The position numbers and the translations under genes were made by a program. Shown one piece after another: positions 27,880 through 35,210 of a stretch of DNA of 64,000 nt. The notes beneath the pieces were generated by a model that saw only the letters and a list, made by a program, of their open reading frames with translations, did no database searches and was not told where the DNA came from. Positions within the stretch are counted from its first letter, which is position 1. Each line of letters opens with the position of its first letter. The DNA comes from Sphingobacteriales bacterium (GTDB lineage: Bacteria > Bacteroidota > Bacteroidia > Chitinophagales > UBA2359), in contig JADKCK010000006.1 in the NCBI GenBank assembly GCA_016718845.1, positions 123,501 through 187,500 of the forward strand, given 5' to 3'.

Positions 27880-27957
27880 TGCAACCCATTTCAAAAAATA
27901 CTCGTCTTGTAGTTTAATTTCGCTTTCTTCATTTTGCTAAAAAACCTAAAAAAAACC

Positions 27958-29814
27958 ATGAGCAACATTTTACACGCCATTTCTCGTTTGGCACTAGTGC
28001 TATGTACACTAACTGCCACTTTTTTTGCACAAGATGCAAAAGCCTGTTACGCCAATTTTAACCACACCAATGCCTGTGTTGGCGATACGGTTTGGTTTTA
28101 TGGCTTAGACACCTACGCCGCCCACGCCTGGGATTTTGGCGACAACACACTGGGCTTGCCCAATACCGCCTTTAACGACACCGCCTACCACGCATACACC
28201 GCCCCGGGCGATTATTACGTAACACACTTTGTTAACATTGGTGCCGAGTGGGCTTACGAAACCCAAATTATTACCATTGGCACCAATTGTTTTGCCGCCG
28301 CCTTTGAGTTTGACTGTGGGGCATTTATCAACCAATCTGTAGGCTCAAACCTAAGTTGCACCTGGGATTTTGGCGACCCCACATCAACCGACAACAACAG
28401 TACCCAATTTACGCCCTATCACTACTACACTAACGCAGGTACTTACACCATTACCCTAACCGTTACCGATGGCACAAACACACAAACCATATCGCACGAC
28501 ATAAGCTACGACCCAGCAGTAGTATGTTTAGATGCTAATATTAGTTATTTTTATAATGCTTGTGCCGGCGATACTACCCAATTTTACGCCTATTATAGCA
28601 GCGATGTAACAGCCGTTTTGTGGGATTTTGGCGACCCCACATCGGGCATCAACAACCTATCTACCGAGCTAAACCCAATGCACTATTATAATCAGCCAGG
28701 GCAATACCCCGTTACACTCATCTACACCAACGGCACAGCAACCGACACCTTACATTGGTTGGCTTATGTAATTGATTGCAATGTGTGGGCAGGCGATGTT
28801 AACCAAGATGGCGAAGTAACAGCCAGCGATATTTTTCCGTTGGGTATTTATTATGGCGATGCAGGTACCGCACGCCTAAATGCTAGTGACAATTGGGAAG
28901 CCCAACCTAGCACCGATTGGGGCGACAGTTGGCAAGAAATGTACCTACAACGAATGGTCAACAAAAAACACGCCGATGCTAATGGCGATGGTATTATCAA
29001 CGCCCTTGATGCCCAAACTGTAGCCCTTAACTTTGGCAAAACCCATTATCAGCACAACAACCAATCCGAGATGCAATTGCTTAACGCATCAGACCCAACC
29101 TTAGCCTTAAACTTGCCCCAAAATACCTTTACAGATGGCTCAACCATTGACGTACCTATTACATTAGGCAACCAAGCAATACCCGCAACGGGCGTTTATG
29201 GCTATGCCTTTACTGTTCAGTATCCGCAAGCAATGGTAACAAATGCCACCGTAACCTTCGATAATTCATGGATGGGCGATGCCAACGAACTAATTACTCT
29301 ACAAAACAACGACACACACAAAGGCGAGTTGCACCTTGCAGCCGTGCGCACACAACACACAAACGCCAGCGGAAACGGTACTATTGCCACCCTACACCTT
29401 ACTTTAGGCTACAACGTATCGGGTAGTTTTGACCTAACTATCCGCCCCGATGCCAAAATTTGCTCAAATACTATGCCCGTAGGTGGCTGGAGTACCAACC
29501 AACAAGTAATGCTAAATGCTCATCTACAAAATGCCAACGCCGATGTAATAAGCACAGGTATCGATGTGTCTAATGCCAACATAGCAACCGTCTATCCCAA
29601 CCCTGCTACCAACCAATTGTTTGTGCAATTAAACAACCAAACGGCTCAATCTATCAGCATAAAAAATACACTTGGACAAACAATGGTACAAAAAAACATA
29701 GATTCCAACCAAACCATATCTACCATTAATATAGCTCAACTGCCCGCAGGTTTGTATTTTGTGCAGATTAACACAACACAAGGCACCCTAATACAGCGTT
29801 TTGTGAAACAATAG
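27958..29814 (+). CDS. Secreted multi-PKD, dockerin-containing protein with T9SS sorting domain
   Basis: I choose the ATG at 27958 (MSNILHAISRLALVL) giving 618 residues; a TTG 24 bases upstream is also open. After the signal peptide there are three PKD-like domains (AHAWDFGDN, CTWDFGDPT, VLWDFGDPT). Two dockerin-type calcium loops follow: GDVNQDGEVTASD and ADANGDGIINALD. Then comes a cohesin-like beta region (TGVYGYAFTVQYP) and a type A T9SS tail (VYPNPATNQLFV to LPAGLYFVQI). No catalytic domain is seen, so it may be a surface scaffold or adhesin. A dockerin and a cohesin-like segment in one chain is noteworthy. It is convergent with the M43 protease gene. Confidence 0.85.
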   Translation: MSNILHAISRLALVLCTLTATFFAQDAKACYANFNHTNACVGDTVWFYGLDTYAAHAWDFGDNTLGLPNTAFNDTAYHAYTAPGDYYVTHFVNIGAEWAYETQIITIGTNCFAAAFEFDCGAFINQSVGSNLSCTWDFGDPTSTDNNSTQFTPYHYYTNAGTYTITLTVTDGTNTQTISHDISYDPAVVCLDANISYFYNACAGDTTQFYAYYSSDVTAVLWDFGDPTSGINNLSTELNPMHYYNQPGQYPVTLIYTNGTATDTLHWLAYVIDCNVWAGDVNQDGEVTASDIFPLGIYYGDAGTARLNASDNWEAQPSTDWGDSWQEMYLQRMVNKKHADANGDGIINALDAQTVALNFGKTHYQHNNQSEMQLLNASDPTLALNLPQNTFTDGSTIDVPITLGNQAIPATGVYGYAFTVQYPQAMVTNATVTFDNSWMGDANELITLQNNDTHKGELHLAAVRTQHTNASGNGTIATLHLTLGYNVSGSFDLTIRPDAKICSNTMPVGGWSTNQQVMLNAHLQNANADVISTGIDVSNANIATVYPNPATNQLFVQLNNQTAQSISIKNTLGQTMVQKNIDSNQTISTINIAQLPAGLYFVQINTTQGTLIQRFVKQ

Positions 29815-29848
29815 TTGTAGCTACTGTTTGTTGAACAAAGCCCAAATA

Positions 29849-29925
29849 CCCCGCTTGACGCGGTAAATGTCTTTTTTGGGGGTGATGATTGGCACTCCCT
29901 GATTCGACAAGTAGGTGGCACCCCC
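29849..29925 (-). repeat. 78-bp two-hairpin dispersed repeat, copy E
   Basis: Reverse orientation: CCCCGCTTGACGCGGTAAAT, GTCTTTTTTGGGGGTGATG, GGCACTCCCTGATTCGACAA and GGTGGCACCCCC. It lies 35 bases after the dockerin gene stop, between convergent genes, followed by a bidirectional terminator. Confidence 0.88.
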
Positions 29926-29974
29926 GTAGAAAAGCAAGCTCTTTACAACATAACTGTTCTACTACATCTTACCC

Positions 29975-30018
29975 AAAAAAAATCCCCAAATGCTATTTAG
30001 GCACTTGGGGATTTTTTT
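29975..30018. terminator. Bidirectional terminator between convergent genes
   Basis: AAATCCCCAAATGC pairs with GCACTTGGGGATTT with one mismatch; A-run and T-run flank the stem. It can end both the dockerin gene (+) and the M43 gene (-). Confidence 0.85.
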
Positions 30019-30044
30019 GTAGGCTACGATAGCCATTGTAAATA

Positions 30045-31769
30045 CTATTGTACCGACAATTTAGCAGTAGAAGTAACACCATTAACCGTTACACGCACCA
30101 TATATACGCCAGCGGCTTGGTTGCTTAGGTCAAAGGTAGTTTGGTTGTGTACATTGTTAGCTATTGCCACTTGCTGACCAACCATATTTAACACCTCGAT
30201 GGTGGCATTTTTTACATCGCCAACAACAACGTTTATTAAACCTTTGGTTGGGTTAGGCATTACCTGAAACGCAACTTGTGTGGCATTGTTTAAGCCTATG
30301 GCGTAGGTAGTAACGGTAATATAGCTAATTTTAGTTTCGTAATCAAAGCCAAAGCCATTTTCTACGGTAAGGGTTACGGTATAAGTACCGGGTACAGCAT
30401 AAGTATGGATAGGATTTTGCTCGGTGCTAGTTGTGCCGTCGCCAAAGTCCCAGAACCACGAAGCCGAACCTGTTGATAAATCGGTAAATTGTATGGCTTG
30501 ATTGACAAGTGCATTGGTTATATCTGCCGAGAAAGCAGCATCGGGTGCGGCTAAAATATTTTGCCACAACAAACCACCACGTGGGCCTTCGAGCATAGCA
30601 CGCATAATATCTACTTGCCCGCGCGAGAAAAGATTTTGGCACTCATCGCTCGAGTAATCCATGTAGTTTTCAATCATATCGGGTTTGTCGGGTGTGCCAT
30701 CGCCGGTGCAGTTATTTTGTGTCCAATTACAGCCACTTGTTGCATCGGTGGCAGCATCCGAGTCGGGGGTGTCGGCAATGCCATCGTCAATACCACAAGC
30801 ATCATCGCCCCAAATGTGGCGCAAGCCCAAGTAGTGTCCCATTTCGTGTACTACGGTGCGTCCATCGTCCGAGAAAGGCGCTAATGGAGCCGTGTTAGAC
30901 GAGCCAGCGCCAAATGCTTGATAATGTATGGCTAAACCGTCGGTTTCGTCGGTGCCGTTTTGTCCTGCGGGCCAGTTAGGTGCGCCTACGGGTGGGTAAG
31001 CAAAGCCCAACAACACGCCCAAGGTGGGGTTGTCGCCGTTTAGGTCGCATACCCAAATGTTGCAGTAGCGTTTGGTGTCCCAGGCAGGAGAGCCGCCAGT
31101 GTCGGCAAATTTCATTTCGTCCATACCGCCACCAAAATCGGCTAATACTTCGTTCACACAGTTTTCTTGTGCCGATGTAAGCGGGGCAGATGTACCCGAG
31201 CCGAAACCAAATAGGTCTAATATTTGGTCTAAGCTCAACCCGCAGTCTTGCAAATTAGTAAGAATTTGGAAAGGATCGATACCTCCTGTTGCCGAAAACT
31301 CGGTTCTGTCGGTTTGAGTGCGGACAATACCATTTGTTGGGTTGCCATCGGGGTCTTCGGTTGCCAAATAAAACTCGATGCGTGAATCGGCAGCTACGGG
31401 CTGAAACACCGCACGTGTGTTGGTGGTATCGGCGTTCATTCGGCGATAATCTTCGTTGAGTTTATCAATTTGTGTTTGGATAACCGCATCGGATAGGTTT
31501 TCGGCGGCGGTGTTCCACACAATATGCACCACAACGGGTACGCGGTATACGGTTTCGCCATCGGCACGGTGGCTGGCTTTGTACTCGGCAAAGCGTTTGG
31601 CTTGTTCAAATGTTTGGCTAACGGCATTGGCATAGCCGGGTATTTGAGCCGAGCGAGCTTTGTCTAACTCGTGCGACCAACAACGACGAATGTGTGGCGT
31701 AGCTGTTTGCGCTTGTGCAGTGATAGCCACTAAAATGAGCAAGCAAAGGCTCAATAAAACTTTTTTCAT
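30045..31769 (-). CDS. Secreted M43-family metalloprotease with PKD and T9SS domains
   Basis: The 574-residue protein starts with a signal peptide (cleavage near AQAQ). The extended zinc motif HEMGHYLGLRH occupies 308-318 (H308, E309, H312, H318), and the Met-turn is in ENYMDYSSDECQN, as in pappalysin/cytophagalysin-type M43 peptidases. A PKD domain (SWFWDFGDGTTSTEQNP) and a type A T9SS tail (VMPNPTKGLINVVV to QAAGVYMVRVTV) follow. It is presumably exported and either released or attached to the surface for protein degradation. The frame is complete. Confidence 0.95.
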   Translation of the reverse strand: MKKVLLSLCLLILVAITAQAQTATPHIRRCWSHELDKARSAQIPGYANAVSQTFEQAKRFAEYKASHRADGETVYRVPVVVHIVWNTAAENLSDAVIQTQIDKLNEDYRRMNADTTNTRAVFQPVAADSRIEFYLATEDPDGNPTNGIVRTQTDRTEFSATGGIDPFQILTNLQDCGLSLDQILDLFGFGSGTSAPLTSAQENCVNEVLADFGGGMDEMKFADTGGSPAWDTKRYCNIWVCDLNGDNPTLGVLLGFAYPPVGAPNWPAGQNGTDETDGLAIHYQAFGAGSSNTAPLAPFSDDGRTVVHEMGHYLGLRHIWGDDACGIDDGIADTPDSDAATDATSGCNWTQNNCTGDGTPDKPDMIENYMDYSSDECQNLFSRGQVDIMRAMLEGPRGGLLWQNILAAPDAAFSADITNALVNQAIQFTDLSTGSASWFWDFGDGTTSTEQNPIHTYAVPGTYTVTLTVENGFGFDYETKISYITVTTYAIGLNNATQVAFQVMPNPTKGLINVVVGDVKNATIEVLNMVGQQVAIANNVHNQTTFDLSNQAAGVYMVRVTVNGVTSTAKLSVQ

Positions 31770-31880
31770 GACGTAAAGGATAAGGTTTTTTTATTGTTAA
31801 TTGGGAAAGTTTGTTTTTTTCGGATTTAGGCTTGCCATTGCTGATTGTTGTTCGTGAGACACAAACAACGGCATCGAGCG

Positions 31881-31922
31881 AACAGCGGATAGCCGAAAGC
31901 CAACAGCGGATAGCCGAAAGCC
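31881..31922 (+). repeat. Two direct copies of a 21-nt unit
   Basis: AACAGCGGATAGCCGAAAGCC occurs twice head to tail, followed by a third partial AACAGCCG, between the acyl-CoA dehydrogenase and M43 genes. A similar AGCCGATAG...AGCCAAAAGCC string is present near 60190. Confidence 0.75.
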
Positions 31923-31933
31923 AACAGCCGACA

Positions 31934-33076
31934 TTATTCGCTTAATACGTTTCGGGCAATAACTATGCGTTGTACCTCTGATGTACCTTCGTAGATTTGG
32001 GTAATTTTGGCATCGCGCATAAGTCGCTCAACGTGGTATTCTTTAACATAGCCGTATCCGCCATGTATTTGTATGGCTTCGACGGTGTGTTTCATGGCTG
32101 TTTCGGAGGCGAACACTTTTGCCATAGCAGCGGCTGTGCCGTAGGGTAGGTGTTGGTCTTTTAGGTAAGCGGCTTTTAGGCACAATAGGCGGGCAGCCTC
32201 TATGTCGGTTGCCATATCTGCCAATTTAAATTGTATGGCTTGGTGTTTGCTAATTTCTTTGCCAAAGGCGGTGCGTTGTTTCGAGTAGTCGAGTGCCAAT
32301 TCAAATGCACCCGATGCAATACCAAGTGCTTGCGAGGCAATGCCAATACGTCCGCCGTCGAGGGTTTTCATGGCAAATTTAAAGCCAAAGCCATCTTCGC
32401 CAATGCGATTTTCTTTGGGTACGCGCACGTTGGTAAACATAATCGAGTGGGTGTCGGAGCCACGTATGCCCAATTTGTTTTCTTTTGCACCAATGGTTAC
32501 GCCTTCTTGGTTGCGTTCAACAATAAGGGCGTTTATGCCGCGGTGTCTTTTTTCGCGGTCGGTTTGGGCAATTACCAAGTATATACCTGCGTGTCCGCCG
32601 TTGGTAATCCAGTTTTTGGTGCCGTTTACAAGGTAATAGTCGCCCATATCTTCGGCGGTTGTGCGTTGTTGTGTGGCATCAGAGCCAGCTTCGGGTTCGG
32701 ATAGGCAAAAAGCGCCAATCATTTCGCCTGCTGCTAAGGCGGGTAGGTATTTGCGTTTTTGTTCTTCGTTGCCAAAGGTTTCTAAGCCCCAGCAAACCAA
32801 CGAGTTGTTGACCGACATGGCAACCGAGCAAGAGGCATCTACCTTAGATATCTCTTCCATTGCTAGCACATACGATACGGTATCTAGCCCGCTGCCGCCA
32901 TATTCGGGCGACACCATCATGCCCATAAAACCCAATTCGCCCATGCGTTTGAGTAGTTCGGTGGGGTGTTTTTGTAGCTCGTCGCGCTCAATAACGCCGG
33001 GTTTACATTCGTTTTGTGCAAAGTCGCGAGCAGCTTTTTGTATCATCAGGTGCTCTTCGGTAAGTTGAAAATTCAT
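31934..33076 (-). CDS. Acyl-CoA dehydrogenase (short-chain/butyryl type)
   Basis: The 380-residue flavoenzyme introduces a trans-2,3 double bond into acyl-CoA and passes electrons to ETF. Typical segments are AFCLSEPEAGSDATQQRTTA (FAD and substrate), WITNGGHAGIY, and the C-terminal IYEGTSEVQRIVIARN with the presumed catalytic base E363. Length and the position of the glutamate match short-chain and butyryl-CoA dehydrogenases. No other beta-oxidation gene is adjacent, so it stands alone. It could also act on branched acyl-CoAs. Confidence 0.95.
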   Translation of the reverse strand: MNFQLTEEHLMIQKAARDFAQNECKPGVIERDELQKHPTELLKRMGELGFMGMMVSPEYGGSGLDTVSYVLAMEEISKVDASCSVAMSVNNSLVCWGLETFGNEEQKRKYLPALAAGEMIGAFCLSEPEAGSDATQQRTTAEDMGDYYLVNGTKNWITNGGHAGIYLVIAQTDREKRHRGINALIVERNQEGVTIGAKENKLGIRGSDTHSIMFTNVRVPKENRIGEDGFGFKFAMKTLDGGRIGIASQALGIASGAFELALDYSKQRTAFGKEISKHQAIQFKLADMATDIEAARLLCLKAAYLKDQHLPYGTAAAMAKVFASETAMKHTVEAIQIHGGYGYVKEYHVERLMRDAKITQIYEGTSEVQRIVIARNVLSE

Positions 33077-33163
33077 GTATTTAGATTGTGTTTTTTGTTT
33101 TTGAGTGATGGAGAACTTGGGGTAAATATGTTGATATTTACGTTAAGGCAGTTTCAGCTACCC

Positions 33164-33823
33164 CTACACCAAATGTGCAGTACGTTGCATACACACCTCT
33201 TTAAGTGCTTTTAAAATTCGGAGTATTTGCAGGGCTTCGTCTATATCTCGTCCGTCAAAACTGTTACTCATGGCGTAGTGTTTACCTTCTAGTACCATAA
33301 AATACCAAGTTGCACCTATTACATAACAGCCATACACGGTTTCTTTTTTGTCGTTTAGGGCTTGCCCTGCCAACATAGCAGCTAGGCATTGTCCTGCGGG
33401 GTCGCCGTTAGGGTCGGTTTGTCGTTTGTATTCGTTGAAGGCGAAGTAGGGTATTTTGGGTTCGCGGAAACCTGTTGCAACCATTTCATCTACCCTACCA
33501 AAAAGTTTTATGTCGTTGACAACTGCTTCTATGTTTCGTTGTGCAAATAAGCTAAATCGATACTCTTCGATAAATTGTGCCACCGAAAACATAGGACCTA
33601 TAAAGTGCATAGACAAGTCTGTTTCGTTCCAGTGTGCAGCACCTTTATGCAAATCATTGGCTATCATGGCAACCATTTCTTTTTCAAACACGCTGGTGGT
33701 AATGTTTTGTGCCGAATTTAGCCAATTATCAAGTGTTTGATAGGATACTTGTAGCCGCAACTCAAACCAATCTTCGAGTATTGCCAACGTACAATTACTA
33801 AACATCAATTCGGTTGGTTTCAT
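33164..33823 (-). CDS. Hypothetical protein, possible PD-(D/E)XK fold
   Basis: The 219-residue protein has no signal peptide or membrane helix. GRVDEMVATGF followed about 15 residues later by YFAFNEYK gives a D-x(n)-E-x-K arrangement typical of PD-(D/E)XK nuclease-like folds. A second conserved-looking stretch is AGQCLAAMLAGQALNDKKET with YGCYVIGATWYFMVLEGKHY. Similar stand-alone proteins are frequent in Bacteroidota genomes. No methyltransferase is adjacent, so a restriction role is not supported. The fold is inference from the motif. Confidence 0.5.
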   Translation of the reverse strand: MKPTELMFSNCTLAILEDWFELRLQVSYQTLDNWLNSAQNITTSVFEKEMVAMIANDLHKGAAHWNETDLSMHFIGPMFSVAQFIEEYRFSLFAQRNIEAVVNDIKLFGRVDEMVATGFREPKIPYFAFNEYKRQTDPNGDPAGQCLAAMLAGQALNDKKETVYGCYVIGATWYFMVLEGKHYAMSNSFDGRDIDEALQILRILKALKEVCMQRTAHLV

Positions 33824-33884
33824 TTTTGTTTTTGTTAATTTTTGCGGCGAAAGAAATTAATAGAACACAAACAACAGCTGATGT

Positions 33885-33986
33885 TGCAACATCACCATAT
33901 CGCGACATCACAACATCGCAACATCACCACATCGCAACATCACCACATCGCAACATCATCATATCACAACATCGCCATATCGCAAC
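33885..33986 (+). repeat. CATCGC/CAACATC microsatellite
   Basis: About a dozen imperfect 8-9 nt units (CAACATCAC, CACATCGC, CAACATCAT) run together upstream of the minus-strand 33164-33823 gene and the plus-strand Crp gene. Beyond it the remainder of the 327-bp gap is AT-rich with no clear gene. Confidence 0.85.
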
Positions 33987-34150
33987 GTTGCTCTTTTTCA
34001 AGGTGTAAAATTACACTTTTTGCGGCTTACTTAGGTTATCTACCCCATTTTTTTACTTAAGTTAAACAATTTTTTGCCGCTAAATGTTGGGTATGTAGCA
34101 TTTGTTTAATAAAAAGTGCTACATTTACGCTCTTTTAAAAGCAATAATTT

Positions 34151-34795
34151 ATGACCGTATTAACTGATGATATAATTGCACCCTTAAAGAGGCAATTTTA
34201 CGACCTTCGGTTGTTCAACGATTTGATGGCGTGCAATGTCCTTACGGTAGGCAAACAACAGCAATTGTTGCAAGTTGGCGAGTATATTAAAGTAGTGCCT
34301 TTGGTGCTGTCGGGGTCTATTAGGGTAATAAGAAACGACGATTCGGGTAAAGAAATTTTATTGTACCACATTACCTCGGGCGAAAGTTGCGCCTTGTCTA
34401 TATCGGCTTGCCTAACCAACAACAAAAGCCAAGCCATAGCCATTACCGAAGAAGACACAACTGCCTTGCTGATACCTGCCGACAAAGTGCAAAAATGGAT
34501 GCGGCAATACCCCCTCTGGAACGAGTTTGTGATGACCCTTTACGACCAACGTTTTAGAGAACTGCTAGATGCTTTTGATGCCATTGCCTTTAAACAAATG
34601 GATGCCCGATTGCTCGACTGGCTCAAAGAAAAACAACAACAGTATCCCAATAAACAAGTTGTAATTACCCATCAGCAGTTAGCCAACGAGTTAGGCACCG
34701 CCCGCGAGGTAGTATCGCGATTGCTTAAACAACTAGAAAGACAGGGTAGCGTAAAAAATCATCGCGGAATGATAGAAATTTTACGCCTTAAGTAA
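34151..34795 (+). CDS. Crp/Fnr-family transcriptional regulator
   Basis: The 214-residue protein has an N-terminal cyclic-nucleotide-binding-like beta roll (VGEYIKVVPLVLSGSIRVIR, LLYHITSGESCALSISACL) and a C-terminal HTH (VVITHQQLANELGTAREVVSRLLKQLE). Cysteines are at 28, 81 and 87 of the sensor part, but there is no Fnr-type four-cysteine cluster. The effector is unknown. A DUF2892 gene follows 77 bases downstream with its own -7 element, an association that suggests the regulator controls it. Confidence 0.92.
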   Translation: MTVLTDDIIAPLKRQFYDLRLFNDLMACNVLTVGKQQQLLQVGEYIKVVPLVLSGSIRVIRNDDSGKEILLYHITSGESCALSISACLTNNKSQAIAITEEDTTALLIPADKVQKWMRQYPLWNEFVMTLYDQRFRELLDAFDAIAFKQMDARLLDWLKEKQQQYPNKQVVITHQQLANELGTAREVVSRLLKQLERQGSVKNHRGMIEILRLK

Positions 34796-34828
34796 CCAAA
34801 GTCACCGTTTATGTGCTTGTGTAGGTAG

Positions 34829-34836
34829 TATCTTTG
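34829..34836 (+). promoter_or_regulatory. Candidate -7 promoter element for the DUF2892 gene
   Basis: TATCTTTG matches TAnnTTTG, 37 bases before the start codon at 34873. There is no good -33 TTTG at 19-21 bases, which fits a promoter needing an activator such as the adjacent Crp-like protein. Confidence 0.6.
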
Positions 34837-34872
34837 CTGCATAATTTATCACTAACAAAAAAGTAATTAACC

Positions 34873-35064
34873 ATGAAAACTAACATTGGTTCGACAGACA
34901 AAATTATTCGTTTGGTATTAGGTGTTTTAATAGGTGGTTTGGGCTACTATTATCATGCATGGTGGGGATTGTTGGCAATTATTCCTATTGGCACAGCACT
35001 CATTAACTTTTGCCCGTTGTACACTATAATTGGCATGAACACCTGCGAAGTTCCCAAAAAATAA
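34873..35064 (+). CDS. Small DUF2892 (YgaP-like) membrane protein
   Basis: The 63-residue protein MKTNIGSTDKIIRLVLGVLI has two hydrophobic segments (about 12-28 and 31-48) and the conserved INFCPLYTIIGMNTC near the C terminus, the DUF2892 pattern. In other bacteria this domain accompanies rhodanese (YgaP) or sulfur metabolism genes. Here it follows a Crp-like regulator. The role is unknown. Confidence 0.88.
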   Translation: MKTNIGSTDKIIRLVLGVLIGGLGYYYHAWWGLLAIIPIGTALINFCPLYTIIGMNTCEVPKK

Positions 35065-35124
35065 AGAACAATTACCGCTAATAATGCCTTAATTGTTGCC
35101 GTTTTAAGGCAATAATTACAACTT

Positions 35125-35161
35125 GTGCGCTTATCTGCAAAGATAAGCGCACTTTTTTTTG
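35125..35161 (+). terminator. Terminator after the DUF2892 gene
   Basis: GTGCGCTTATCT, loop GCAA, AGATAAGCGCAC, then eight T residues: a perfect 12-bp stem with a GNRA tetraloop. A second TGCCTTAA/TTAAGGCA hairpin precedes it. Confidence 0.95.
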
Positions 35162-35191
35162 TTGATGCTAATTACTTTTTGCGTACCTTTG
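35162..35191 (+). promoter_or_regulatory. Promoter of the GT2 glycosyltransferase gene
   Basis: TTG at 35162-35164 and TACCTTTG at 35184-35191 are separated by 19 bases, the spacing expected of the Bacteroidota housekeeping promoter. The start codon is at 35211, giving a very short leader. Confidence 0.75.
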
Positions 35192-35210
35192 AGCATCGAA
35201 AAGCCACTTT

